Assembly: GCF_001921215.1 (NCBI RefSeq)
Contig: NZ_MSIF01000002.1
Location: forward strand, 434,001-498,000
Source of the DNA: Actinophytocola xinjiangensis
Lineage (GTDB): Bacteria; Actinomycetota; Actinomycetes; Mycobacteriales; Pseudonocardiaceae
Direction of reading: 5' to 3'
Length of the DNA: 64,000 nt
Each line of letters opens with the position of its first letter. Position 1 is the stretch's first letter. The position numbers and the translations under genes are program-made. A model generated the notes under the pieces. It was not told the DNA's origin and ran no database searches. It saw only the letters and a list, made by a program, of their open reading frames with translations. Positions 25,664 through 34,515 of the stretch are shown here, in pieces.

Positions 25664-27253
25664 TCAGGCAGCGGCGGCGAGACCGGCGCCGGTTCCGCTG
25701 TCCTCTGTGGACTCCGGCTCGGGGGCCGCGTCCTGCCTGGCCAGCGGCGGGATGTGGCGCAGCTTGACCACCACCAGCACCGCGAGCCCCGCCAGGATGA
25801 TCGCGGCGGTCGTGGCCACGGTCTGCAAACCGCTGTTGAACGCCTGGAACGCCGCGCCGACCAGCGGCCCGGCGACCTCGGGCGGCAGGGTGCCGGCCAC
25901 GGTCAGCGCGCCGACGAGGCTGTCGCCGGCGGCCACCGCGGCCTCGGCGGGAACCGCGGCCGGCAGTTCGACCTGCGCGCGGTAGATCAGCGTGCCGACC
26001 ACACCGAGCGTCGCGATGCCCAGCGACGCGCCGAACTCGTTGCTGATCTGGGGCATCGACGACGCGGACGCCGCCTTCTCGACCGGCACCGAACCGACCA
26101 CCAGGCTGATGCCCATGGCCAGCACGAACCCGCTGCCAACACACCACACGGCGAAGCTGGTGATCAGCACCGCCGGCCCGGACGTCGGCTCGACCCTGGT
26201 CACCAGGAACAGGCCGAGCACCACGACGACCAGGCCGGCCCCGATCAGGTAGGCCGGGCGGACCCAGCGGGCCAGCACCGGCGCCAGCGTCACGCTCAGC
26301 GTGGACAGCGCCATGCCGGGAACCAGCGCGAGCCCCGACTCCAGGGCGCTCAGGCCGGCGACCATCTGGAAGTGCATGGTGACGAACATCAGCGTGGCGC
26401 CGGTGAGCATGGCGTAGGTCAGCAGGCTGCCCAGGCCGATGCTGTAGGCGCGGTTGCGGAACAGGCTCAGGTCCATCAGCGGGTTGGTGACCCGCCGCTG
26501 CCGGCGCACGAACACCACGCCCAGCGCCAGCCCGACGACGAGCGCGGCGACCGGCGTCAGGCCCCAGCCGTCGTGGGCGACCTCCTTGATGCCGAAGATG
26601 ATCGGCAGGATCGTCGCCAGCGACAGCGCGGCGCTGGTCAGGTCGAGGCGGGCGGCGTCGGGGTTGCGGTGCTCTGGCAGCGAGGCCGGTCCGGCCACCA
26701 GGACGACGAGCAGGATCGGCACGGCGATCAGGAACACCGAACCCCACCAGAACTGGTCGAGCAGCGCGCCGCCGAGCACCGGGCCGACGATGGCGCCGAC
26801 CGTGAACGAACCGGCCCAGAACCCGATGGCGACGCCCATCCGCCTCGGCTCGGGGAACATGGTGCGGATCAGGCCCAGGCTGCACGGCGGCAGTGTGGCG
26901 ACGGCGATGCCCAGCAGCACCCGCCCGGCGATGAGGACCTCGGGGTTGGGCGCGTAGGCACACACGACGGAGGCGAGGCCGACGGCGGCGGAACCGATCA
27001 GGAACAGCCGGCGGCGGCCGATCCGGTCGCCGAGACCGCCCATGGTGATCAGGAAGGCGCCGACCATGAAGCCGTGGATGTCGAAGATCCACAGGGTTTC
27101 GGTGGCGCTCGTCGCGAGGTCGGTGCCGATGTGCGGTACCGCGAGCATCAGGACGAAGATGTCGACGGCGATCACGAGGTTGGCCAGACAGAGCACGGCG
27201 AGCCCGGCCCACGGGCGCCGCCCGGCTCCGGGTAACAGTTCGTTGACGGTCAC
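25664..27253 (-). CDS. DHA2-family MFS exporter (14 TM), second copy
   Basis: Start GTG 27253 (AGAGGA about 10 nt upstream) gives 529 residues. The architecture matches the exporters at 16883 and 52143: WAGLAVLCLANLVIAVDIFVL in helix 1, ETLWIFDIHGFMVGAFLITMG, GDRIGRRRLFLIG motif A, and EKAASASSMPQISNEFGASLG near helix 13. Known function of the group is proton-driven drug efflux. It is monocistronic and divergent from the methyltransferase at 27452. Sequence divergence from its two paralogues suggests that they are not recent duplicates and may have different substrates. Confidence 0.9.
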   Translation of the reverse strand: MTVNELLPGAGRRPWAGLAVLCLANLVIAVDIFVLMLAVPHIGTDLATSATETLWIFDIHGFMVGAFLITMGGLGDRIGRRRLFLIGSAAVGLASVVCAYAPNPEVLIAGRVLLGIAVATLPPCSLGLIRTMFPEPRRMGVAIGFWAGSFTVGAIVGPVLGGALLDQFWWGSVFLIAVPILLVVLVAGPASLPEHRNPDAARLDLTSAALSLATILPIIFGIKEVAHDGWGLTPVAALVVGLALGVVFVRRQRRVTNPLMDLSLFRNRAYSIGLGSLLTYAMLTGATLMFVTMHFQMVAGLSALESGLALVPGMALSTLSVTLAPVLARWVRPAYLIGAGLVVVVLGLFLVTRVEPTSGPAVLITSFAVWCVGSGFVLAMGISLVVGSVPVEKAASASSMPQISNEFGASLGIATLGVVGTLIYRAQVELPAAVPAEAAVAAGDSLVGALTVAGTLPPEVAGPLVGAAFQAFNSGLQTVATTAAIILAGLAVLVVVKLRHIPPLARQDAAPEPESTEDSGTGAGLAAAA

Positions 27254-27451
27254 AATGTCAGTCCTCTCGTCACGATGTCGTCCAATTGGTAGCTCTTTGT
27301 TGTTTGTTTACGCTTCTCCGCCGGTGCCCAAAGAAGTGGAAAAGGGGCCGGTGACGACCACTCCGGACGGATCGCGCATTCGTCGAGATGTCCCGCACGC
27401 CTTGTCCCGGCCACCATGGATCGGTCAGTTCCCGCGAGGTTGGGCGGACAC
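27254..27451. promoter_or_regulatory. Divergent promoter region, AT-rich core
   Basis: This 198-bp gap has an unusually T-rich stretch near 27290-27312 (on the plus strand, TTTGTTGTTTGTTTACG), the kind of local melting region expected of a promoter in this GC background. A TTGGAC reads outward on the minus strand, toward the exporter. Exact elements are not certain. Confidence 0.45.
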
Positions 27452-28273
27452 ATGAGTGACGCGGCCGACATCGGCGAGCACTACGACCGGCGATCCCCCA
27501 TCGGGGACGAGTTGCGCGACGGCCAGCTGCACATGTGGTACTGGTACGACCGCGCGGACCCGGCGTCGTTGACCGAGGCGGTGCACCGGTTGACCCGCAA
27601 GGTCACCGACACCCTCGGCCTGCGCGCCGGCGAACACGTCCTGGACGCTGGCTGCGGTCCGGGTGAGACCGCCGTGCACCTGGCGACCGGGTTCGGGGCG
27701 CGGGTCACCGGGATCACCGTCAGCGACTACGAGATCGCCAGGGCCACCGAGCGCGCGGCCGACGCCGGTGCCGGCGAGCTGGCGAGGTTCGAGTACGGCG
27801 ACTTCATGGATCTGTCCTTTCCGGACGACACGTTCGACGCCGTGCTGGCGTTGGAGTCGCTGCAGAACGCCCAGGACCTCGACCGGGTGCTGGCGCAGCT
27901 GTACCGGGTGCTGCGGCCCGGCGGCCGGATCTCCTTCTCCGACTTCAGCCTGGGCGCCCAGGGCGACCCGGTGCGGCTGGCGAAGTTCATGGACACCCTC
28001 AAGCTGCACCGGCTACCGACGCTGGCCCAGTGGCTCGAACACACCCGGGCGGCGGGGTTCGAGGTCGAGGAGTACACCCAGTGCGGGCCGAGGGTCTTCG
28101 GCAAGAAGGCCAAGTACGTCGAGGCGGCGCTGAGCCGCCGCGACGAGGTCACCGCCAAGTTCGGTGAGGACGCGGTGACCGAGTTCTCCCGGCTGCACCA
28201 CGGGTTCTTCGCGCCGCGCAAGGACCAGGTTGGCTACGTGATCGTCTCGGCCCGCAAGCCCCTGTCGCGGTGA
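27452..28273 (+). CDS. SAM-dependent methyltransferase
   Basis: I choose ATG 27452 over an in-frame ATG 12 codons earlier because homologous starts lie near the conserved GEHYDRRSPIGDELRDG segment. The protein then has 273 residues. Motif I is VLDAGCGPGETAVHL, with FEYGDFMDLSFPDDTFDAV and VLRPGGRISFSDFS following. It is related to, but clearly different from, the paralogues at 2031 and 20983. The stop overlaps the next gene's GTG (GTGA), so the two are coupled. Likely a C- or O-methyltransferase for the cluster product. Confidence 0.86.
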   Translation: MSDAADIGEHYDRRSPIGDELRDGQLHMWYWYDRADPASLTEAVHRLTRKVTDTLGLRAGEHVLDAGCGPGETAVHLATGFGARVTGITVSDYEIARATERAADAGAGELARFEYGDFMDLSFPDDTFDAVLALESLQNAQDLDRVLAQLYRVLRPGGRISFSDFSLGAQGDPVRLAKFMDTLKLHRLPTLAQWLEHTRAAGFEVEEYTQCGPRVFGKKAKYVEAALSRRDEVTAKFGEDAVTEFSRLHHGFFAPRKDQVGYVIVSARKPLSR

Positions 28274-29160
28274 CCTGGGAGCTGCTGTGCGCGGTGGCCG
28301 ACCCCACGCTGGTTCGCCTCCGTGCCACCACGGTGGTCGGTCCGCGTCCCGGTGAGGTCCGGCTGACGGTCGAGCGGTTCACCGCCGACCTGGGCTTCGG
28401 TGACGTCTTTCCCGCCCCGCCAGGGTTCCGCCGTCCGGCGGTGTGGGCCCAGGCGCGGGTGGCGGAGTCCCGGGTCGCCGGCATCGCCGTCGGCGACCGC
28501 GTCCACGGCGTCGTCCCGGCCGGCAGCGACCACGTCCTGTCCGCCGCGCCGGCCGGGAACGGCTTCGTCGACACCGAGCACGCGTACCTGGCGCCGTTCC
28601 TGCCCGCCGAACCGGATCACGCCGACCTGCGCACGGTCTTCGGCGCGGCCTTCGCCACCGCGTTCCCCCTCGCGCTCGTCCTGGAGCGGGCGGCGTTGCG
28701 CGGCGCCAAGTCCGTCCTGCTCACCGGCGCTGACGGCGTGCCGGGCATCGTCCTGGCCGACCTGCTGGCCAGCGACACCGACCTGCTGACCGTCGGCCTG
28801 ACCACCCCGGACGCCGTCGAGTTCACCCGGGGTCCCGGCGGCTGCGACGACGCCGTCACCCCCGACGACCTCGCCGCCGCCCCGCTGCTCGCCCCCGCGG
28901 TCCTCGTCGACCTCACCGGCGACCCCCGGCTGGTCGGCCGGATCCACCGGGTACTCCACGACGACCTGGCGCACACCGTGCTCGCCGGGCACGCCCGGCC
29001 CTCGGCCGTGCCGGCGCGGTGGCGCGACCGCTACCGCGCGTCCCAGAACCGGTTCCTGCGCACGGCCGCCGGCTGGGTGAGCGTGTCCCGCCACAGTGGA
29101 CCGGACGCGGTGGCGCAACGGTACGGCGAGCCGGGGTTCGCCGACGTGTTCCTGCCGTGA
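28270..29160 (+). CDS. DUF2855-like protein (MDR-fold, quinone-oxidoreductase-like)
   Basis: The product has 296 residues, from a GTG overlapping the methyltransferase stop. The N-terminal GroES-like half contains AVWAQARVAESRVAGIAVGDRVHGVVP, and the C-terminal half has a Rossmann-like turn in GAKSVLLTGADGVPG without a perfect GxGxxG. This combination matches my recollection of DUF2855, a zinc-less medium-chain dehydrogenase-like family of unknown function. The coupling to a methyltransferase suggests a role on the same substrate. The lack of an intact nucleotide motif leaves catalysis uncertain. Confidence 0.6.
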   Translation: MTWELLCAVADPTLVRLRATTVVGPRPGEVRLTVERFTADLGFGDVFPAPPGFRRPAVWAQARVAESRVAGIAVGDRVHGVVPAGSDHVLSAAPAGNGFVDTEHAYLAPFLPAEPDHADLRTVFGAAFATAFPLALVLERAALRGAKSVLLTGADGVPGIVLADLLASDTDLLTVGLTTPDAVEFTRGPGGCDDAVTPDDLAAAPLLAPAVLVDLTGDPRLVGRIHRVLHDDLAHTVLAGHARPSAVPARWRDRYRASQNRFLRTAAGWVSVSRHSGPDAVAQRYGEPGFADVFLP

Positions 29161-29240
29161 GGGGTGGCACAGCCGAAGATGCGCGCGGCGGCGGGCCGGT
29201 GTGACGCTGTAGTCGATTCCCCACGCGACCAGGAGCGATC

Positions 29241-29966
29241 GTGACACAGAACATCGACAAGGTCCGGCCGTCGGCTCCTGAGCCGGCGGACTTACCACGA
29301 CAGCGCACCGCGCCCCCGGCCACCCCGTTCTGGCGGCGGCCCTGGATGATTCCACTGTGGATCGTGACGGCGGCCTTCCTGTACCTCCAGGTGAACCCGT
29401 TCGTCGGGACCCCCGAGGCCGAGGCGCCCGTTCCGCCGCATGACGGGTTCCCCGCGTACTACCCGCTGCTGATCATCCACATCATCGCCGGGACCATCAC
29501 CATGCTGGCGGTGTGTCTGCAGGTGTGGCCGAAGCTGCGCCGGCGCAACCCCGGACTGCACCGGTGGACCGGGCGGATCTACGTCGTGGCCTGTGTGATC
29601 GCGGCCGTGCTCGGGCTGATCCTGGTGCCGTTCGCGCCGGTGCCCGGTCAGGTCGGCGTGACCATGGCCACCGTGCTGTGGTTCGCGTTCAGTATCGCCG
29701 GGTGGGTGGCGGCCCGGCGCAACCGGTGGGCCAAGCACCGGCGGTACATGCTGTACAGCTTCGCGCTGGTGATGAACAACGTGTGGGGGTTGTTCATCGT
29801 GCGGTCGGCGTTGGAGATGGGGTTCACCGGGGACATCACGTACCTGTTGGAGACCGCCCGGTGGTTCGGGTGGGTGGTCAACCTGATGTTGGTGCAGTGG
29901 TGGCTGAACCGGACCGCGCGGCGGCCGGTGGAGCGGCCCGCCGATCGGGTGTTCGTCAAGGCCTGA
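29241..29966 (+). CDS. DUF2306-family membrane protein
   Basis: This 241-residue protein uses a GTG start with AGGAG 5 nt upstream. The proline-rich cytosolic N-terminus of about 35 residues precedes roughly six hydrophobic helices. The pattern HIIAGTITMLAVCLQVWPKLRRRNPGLHRWTGRIYV with spaced histidines is characteristic of DUF2306, which in known genomes is an uncharacterised integral membrane family with possible haem- or quinone-linked function. It is followed by a strong terminator. It carries one TTA codon (29292). Confidence 0.75.
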   Translation: MTQNIDKVRPSAPEPADLPRQRTAPPATPFWRRPWMIPLWIVTAAFLYLQVNPFVGTPEAEAPVPPHDGFPAYYPLLIIHIIAGTITMLAVCLQVWPKLRRRNPGLHRWTGRIYVVACVIAAVLGLILVPFAPVPGQVGVTMATVLWFAFSIAGWVAARRNRWAKHRRYMLYSFALVMNNVWGLFIVRSALEMGFTGDITYLLETARWFGWVVNLMLVQWWLNRTARRPVERPADRVFVKA

Positions 29967-29974
29967 TCCTCGTC

Positions 29975-30007
29975 GACTGCCGGGTGCCCGACGGGCACCC
30001 GGCAGTC
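29975..30007. terminator. Bidirectional hairpin terminator
   Basis: A perfect 15-bp stem (29975-29989 with 29993-30007) with a 3-nt loop lies between the convergent DUF2306 and solute-binding-protein genes. Confidence 0.88.
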
Positions 30008-30023
30008 CTGTGTGCCTCACCGC

Positions 30024-31334
30024 TCAGGTGCCGACCCGCAGCCAGGTGGGGTCACGCTCGACACCGGCGAGACAGGTGGCGTTGTAGGCGTCCAGTGCCG
30101 CCTGGGCCTCGACCTGCGCCCGCGCGAACCGGGTCGCCGGGTCGGCGGCCCGCACCAGCACGTCCTCCATCGCCGCCATGATCGCCGTCTGCACCCCGTG
30201 GGAGCCGGGGATCACCGGCGCCGACACGGTGGCCCGCCGCAACTGCTCGACGGCCACCCGGTGCGCGGGATGGTTGTCGAACCAGCCCTCCTCCGCCAGC
30301 AGCGCGACAGCGGATTCCGTGACCGGGGTTGAGCCGCTGGCCCGGTGCCACTGCGCGGCGTTCTCCGGCGAGTTCAGGTACATCATGAACGCCAGCGCCC
30401 CGTCCCGGGCGACCGGGTCCAACCCGTCGGCCAGCCACATCGCGTCCCCGCCGATCCAGTTGCCCACCGGCGACACGCGGTCGTTGTGCGGCAACAGGGT
30501 CACGGTCTCCTCCAGGCCGTCGCGTTCCGGCCCGCCCATGAAGTTGATCGCGAACGACGAGTCGACCCGCAGGGCGACCCGTTCGCCGACGAACGCGGCG
30601 CCGTTGCCGGCCCAGTCCTCGAACGTTCCCGTGTACAGGTAGTAGCCGCCGCGGTTGAGCCGGTGCCACCAGTCGACCAGGGCCAGCAGTCCCGGTGACG
30701 TGAGGTCCACCCGGGACGCCCGGCCGGCCCGTCCGTTGTCGGCGTCCAGCATCGCCCCGCCCTGCTGGGTGATCCAGTGCTGGAACAGCTTGCCGTCGTC
30801 CGGCCAGGTGATGGGGTACGCCGGCCCGCCGGTCAGTGCCTCGCAGGCCGCGCTCACCTCGTCCCAGGTTCGCGGGGGCGTCGACAGGCCGGCGGCCCGC
30901 AGCATCGTCATGTTGCTGTACAACAACATCGTCGACAGGGTGAGCGGGACGGCGGCCAGGTCGTCGTTGATCCTGTAGAAGGTCTGGCAGGCCTCGATGA
31001 GGTCGTTCAGGATGACCGGCTCACCGAGGATCTCGGTGCGGTCGCCGACTTCTCGGCCCACCGAGGTGAACAGGGGGCGGCCGTCGGCCCGCACCGTGTC
31101 GATCGCCTGTTGGGACGCTCCCGAGTAGTACGACGCGATCGTCGGGGGGCGGCCGGCCAGCGTCCGGCGGGAAACCTCCGCCGGCAGGTCCTCGTAATAG
31201 CAGCCCTGAATGGTGATCTCGTACTCGGGATGCGCCTGCTCGAACTCCGCCGCCCGCTTTCGCACCGGTCCGAGGAAATCCGGAAACGGATACTCCGACA
31301 ACACTACGTCGATCTCAACCCTCGGCGGCGACAT
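30024..31334 (-). CDS. Family 1 solute-binding protein without a signal peptide
   Basis: The protein has 436 residues and the bilobed fold of ABC sugar-type binding proteins: ITIQGCYYEDLPAEV early, PLTLSTMLLYSNMTML, and VSPVGNWIGGDAMWLAD. The mature sequence starts at once (MSPPRVEIDVVLSEYPFP) with no hydrophobic segment and no lipobox. GTGGAGGATCC places a good ribosome site before the ATG, so a missed signal peptide is unlikely. No ABC permease or ATPase gene is nearby. Inferred: an intracellular binding or carrier role for a pathway intermediate, or a repurposed enzyme. It is divergent from the assembly-core operon. Confidence 0.75.
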   Translation of the reverse strand: MSPPRVEIDVVLSEYPFPDFLGPVRKRAAEFEQAHPEYEITIQGCYYEDLPAEVSRRTLAGRPPTIASYYSGASQQAIDTVRADGRPLFTSVGREVGDRTEILGEPVILNDLIEACQTFYRINDDLAAVPLTLSTMLLYSNMTMLRAAGLSTPPRTWDEVSAACEALTGGPAYPITWPDDGKLFQHWITQQGGAMLDADNGRAGRASRVDLTSPGLLALVDWWHRLNRGGYYLYTGTFEDWAGNGAAFVGERVALRVDSSFAINFMGGPERDGLEETVTLLPHNDRVSPVGNWIGGDAMWLADGLDPVARDGALAFMMYLNSPENAAQWHRASGSTPVTESAVALLAEEGWFDNHPAHRVAVEQLRRATVSAPVIPGSHGVQTAIMAAMEDVLVRAADPATRFARAQVEAQAALDAYNATCLAGVERDPTWLRVGT

Positions 31335-31543
31335 GGATCCTCCACTGGTACGACAGCATGCGACAGCGCCGACGCACTCGGGGTGCGCCGGTCACCACGC
31401 TCATGGTGGGTCGCCGCCGCCCCGCCCCACATCTTCGGCAGTGCCCGGTCCCGCCGCCGGGGCAATCGCGGAGATGCGCCCGGTCACCAGCGAATGTGAC
31501 GCTGGTCGAGCACATCGATTCCAGGTAAAGGACGTGCGGAACA
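31335..31543. promoter_or_regulatory. Divergent promoter region upstream of the assembly core
   Basis: This 209-bp gap separates the binding-protein gene and the first gene of the 31.5-40 kb operon. It has no coding frame and no copy of the ATAAC-type operator. Promoter boxes are not assigned. Confidence 0.4.
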
Positions 31544-32794
31544 ATGTCAGTCGTCGCCGCGAATTTTCCCGAGCACGGCTTTCCGCTCCCGCCCGAGCCC
31601 GAGCTGACCCCGGCCGACGTGGTCGCTCGCGCGGAGGCCTTCGCGTCGGAGCTGGTGGAGCGTCAGGCCGAGACAGAGAACCGCACCTTCTACGCCACCG
31701 ACACCCACGAGGCGTTCTCGAAGGCGGGTCTTTACCGGATTCTCGTCCCCCGCCGCTACGGCGGCTACGAGTTCGGTGTGGACACCTTCGTGAAGGTCGC
31801 CATCGCGCTGACCAGGGGATGCCCGTCGACCGGGTGGATGTACACCCTCGGCGCCGCGCACGCCCTCGCGGTCGCCACCGTCTTCCCCGAGAGCGCCCAG
31901 GACGAGCTGTTCGCCGGCGGCGACTTCCTCGCCCCGGCCACCATCATGCCCAGCGGCACCGCCGAGCGGGTCGACGGCGGCTGGAAGGTCAACGGCACCT
32001 GGGGCTACTGCTCCGGCGCCCCCTACGCCACCCACTTCGTCGGCCACGCCCTGGCGCCCGGCGCCTCCGGCCAACTGGAGCCGATGCTGTTCATCGCCCC
32101 GCGCGAGCAGTGGCGCCGCCTCGACGACTGGGGCCAGCAGCTCGGCCTGCGCGGCAGCGGCTCGCACAGCATCACCGTCGAGGACGCGATCATCCCCGAC
32201 CACTACACGCTGCCCGGCCACATGAGCCAGTACTCGGTCGCCGACGGCACCCCGGGGCTGCGCCTGCACGGCAACGTCGAGTACAGCGGCGGCCCGCTGA
32301 GCTTCATGAACCTGGAGAGCGCCGTGCTCGCCGTCGGCATCGCCAAGGCGGCGCTGGACGCGTTCGAGGACCTCATGCGCACCCGCACCACACTGTTCCC
32401 CCCGGTCGTGACCCGGTTCGAGGACCCCGACTACCAGTACTGGTACGGCGAGGCCACCGGCATGATCGCCACCGCCGAGGTCGGGATCTTGGGCGCGGTG
32501 CGCCTGTGGCAGGAGGCCTGCGCCGCCGGTCCCGCCGCGTTCACCCGCGAGCTGGAGATGCGCCTGGCCGGGATCTCCCGCCAGGTCGAGCAGCTGTGCT
32601 GGCGCGCCGTCGAGGGCCACCTGCTGCCGACGGCCGGGTCCAGCTCGGTGCGCCGGGGCGAGCGCCTGGAGCGGATCTGGCGCGACATGTCCATGTTGCA
32701 CACCCACGCCGGTTCGGCGGTGTTCCTGGCCGCCAAGGCCCAGCGTGAGCTGTCCAGGGCGCACTTCGGCCTGCCGGACGAACTCGCCGGCTGA
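31544..32794 (+). CDS. Acyl-CoA-dehydrogenase-fold flavin monooxygenase, second copy
   Basis: The protein has 416 residues. An N-terminal helical region with VPRRYGGYEFGVDTFVKVA leads to the beta domain VDGGWKVNGTWGYCSGAPYATHF and a C-terminal bundle. It shares the YGGYE motif and fold with the gene at 22626 but is only distantly similar. It belongs to the class D reduced-flavin hydroxylases rather than dehydrogenases. AAAGGA lies 11 nt before the ATG. It heads the plus-strand block that contains the carrier protein and NRPS, so a carrier-bound substrate is plausible. Confidence 0.82.
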   Translation: MSVVAANFPEHGFPLPPEPELTPADVVARAEAFASELVERQAETENRTFYATDTHEAFSKAGLYRILVPRRYGGYEFGVDTFVKVAIALTRGCPSTGWMYTLGAAHALAVATVFPESAQDELFAGGDFLAPATIMPSGTAERVDGGWKVNGTWGYCSGAPYATHFVGHALAPGASGQLEPMLFIAPREQWRRLDDWGQQLGLRGSGSHSITVEDAIIPDHYTLPGHMSQYSVADGTPGLRLHGNVEYSGGPLSFMNLESAVLAVGIAKAALDAFEDLMRTRTTLFPPVVTRFEDPDYQYWYGEATGMIATAEVGILGAVRLWQEACAAGPAAFTRELEMRLAGISRQVEQLCWRAVEGHLLPTAGSSSVRRGERLERIWRDMSMLHTHAGSAVFLAAKAQRELSRAHFGLPDELAG

Positions 32795-32852
32795 CCGGCC
32801 GGCGTCGGTGACCCGCTGGCCGCCCGCCAGCGACGAGCGAGGAGGTACACCC

Positions 32853-34247
32853 GTGGTGGATCACCTGGGTGATCGGGCGGTCGTGCTCGGCGGGAGCATG
32901 GCCGGACTGGTCGCGGCCAGGGTACTGGCCGAGTCCTACGCCGAGGTCGTGGTCGTCGACCGCGACGAGCTGGTCGGCGTGACCGCCGCCCGGCGTGGCG
33001 TGCCGCAGGGCCGGCACGTGCACGGTCTGCTGGCCCGCGGCCAGCAGATCCTGGAGGAGTTCTTCCCCGGCTTCTACGCCGGCGCGGTCGCCGCCGGCAT
33101 CCCCACCGGTGACCTCGGCGGCGACGTGCGCTGGTTCTTCGGCGGCCGTAAACTCCAGCCCGCCGACGCCGGTCTGAGCTGCATCTCCGCCGCCCGGCCG
33201 GTGCTGGAGGGCCACGTGCGGGCCAGGGTGAACGCCCTGCCGAACGTGCGGTTCGTCGAGCGCACCGACATCGTCGGCATCGTCACCGACCAGGCCGGTG
33301 ACCGGGTCACCGGCGTGCGGGTGCACCGCCAGGGCGAGAGCGCCGAGGAGGTCCTGGAGGCCGACTTCGTCGTCGACGCCACCGGCCGTGGCTCGCGCAC
33401 CCCGGCGTGGCTGGAGGCCCTGGGCTACGAGCGTCCGCCCGAGGACCGGGTCAAGATCAACGTCAGCTACACCAGCCGGCTCTACCGGGTGCCCGACGAG
33501 TCGGTCTTCGACGGCGACCTGTCGATCAACCCGACGACCTCGCCGGTCACCCCGCGCGGCGGGTTCCTCACCCGCATCGAGGACGGTCGCGCCGTGCTGA
33601 CCGTCTCCGGCGTGCTGGGCGACAGCGCGCCGACCGACCCCGAGGGCTTCCTGGACTTCGTCAAGTCGCTGGCGGTGCCCGACATCTACGACATCGTCAA
33701 GAAGCTCGAACCGGTCAGTGACATCGTCGGCTTCCGCTACCCGGCCAGCACCTGGCGCCACTACGAGCGGCTGGCCCGCTTCCCCGAGCGGTTCGTGGTG
33801 CTCGGCGACGCGGCGTGCAGCTTCAACCCGCTCTACGGCCAGGGCATGACCGTCGCCGCCATCGAGGCGACCGTGCTGCGTGAGCACCTGCGCCGGGGCG
33901 TCGTCGCACCGCGCCGGTTCCACAAGGACATCGCCAAGGTCATCGGCGGGGCGTGGGACATGTCGGCCGGCGGGGACCTCACCTTCCCCGAGGTCGAGGG
34001 CCACCGCCCGCTCAAGCTGCGGATCGCCAACGCGTTCGTCGCCAAGGTGCAGGCCGCCGCGGCCCGCGACGGCGAGGTCACCAAGGCGTTCATGCGGGTC
34101 GCCGGCATGGTCGCCGGCCCGGAGTCGCTGATGAAGCCGAAGATGCTGCTGCGCATCCTGCGCAACGCCAAGCCGGCCAGGACCACCGGCACCCCGGCGC
34201 CGCCGGCCGACCGGACCGACGACCCGGGGCTGCCGCGCGCCGCCTGA
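32853..34247 (+). CDS. FAD-dependent epoxidase/monooxygenase (Lsd18/MonCI-like)
   Basis: Start GTG 32853 follows GAGGAGG and gives 464 residues. An in-frame upstream extension is unsupported. The FAD motif is VLGGSMAGLVAARVL, followed by RRGVPQGRHVHGLLARGQQIL, the segment typical of polyether epoxidases such as Lsd18. A second FAD motif is LGDAACSFNPLYGQGMTVA. Known: those enzymes epoxidise isolated alkenes, and close relatives hydroxylate aromatic rings. No polyene exists in this cluster, so an indole or arene C=C is the likelier target. It is followed 21 nt later by a carrier protein. Confidence 0.82.
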   Translation: MVDHLGDRAVVLGGSMAGLVAARVLAESYAEVVVVDRDELVGVTAARRGVPQGRHVHGLLARGQQILEEFFPGFYAGAVAAGIPTGDLGGDVRWFFGGRKLQPADAGLSCISAARPVLEGHVRARVNALPNVRFVERTDIVGIVTDQAGDRVTGVRVHRQGESAEEVLEADFVVDATGRGSRTPAWLEALGYERPPEDRVKINVSYTSRLYRVPDESVFDGDLSINPTTSPVTPRGGFLTRIEDGRAVLTVSGVLGDSAPTDPEGFLDFVKSLAVPDIYDIVKKLEPVSDIVGFRYPASTWRHYERLARFPERFVVLGDAACSFNPLYGQGMTVAAIEATVLREHLRRGVVAPRRFHKDIAKVIGGAWDMSAGGDLTFPEVEGHRPLKLRIANAFVAKVQAAAARDGEVTKAFMRVAGMVAGPESLMKPKMLLRILRNAKPARTTGTPAPPADRTDDPGLPRAA

Positions 34248-34268
34248 GGACACCGCGAAAGGACAGTC

Positions 34269-34511
34269 ATGACCGAGAGCATCGCGAGGACGGCCGAGGC
34301 GATCTGGCGGGACGTGCTCACCATCCCCAGTGGACAGGACGACGCGTCGTTCTTCGAGCTGAGCGGCGAGTCGATCACCGCGGTCCGGCTGGTGTCCCGG
34401 GTCGAGGACGAGCTGGGCATCCTGATCGACGTCGGCGACATCTTCGAGGACGACCCGAACCTGGCCTCGTTCGTCGCCTCCGTGGTCGCCGCCGGGCGCG
34501 CCGCGGCCTGA
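34269..34511 (+). CDS. Free-standing peptidyl/acyl carrier protein
   Basis: This 80-residue helical protein has the phosphopantetheine site FELSGESITAVRL, with S35 in place. SITAVRL resembles peptidyl carriers more than polyketide ACPs. A GAAAGGA ribosome site precedes it. It lies between an epoxidase-like flavoenzyme and a BBE-type oxidase, and upstream of the NRPS. Inferred: a substrate is loaded on this carrier and oxidised by neighbouring flavoenzymes. A PPTase domain is encoded at 47826. Confidence 0.9.
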   Translation: MTESIARTAEAIWRDVLTIPSGQDDASFFELSGESITAVRLVSRVEDELGILIDVGDIFEDDPNLASFVASVVAAGRAAA

Positions 34512-34515
34512 CGCC

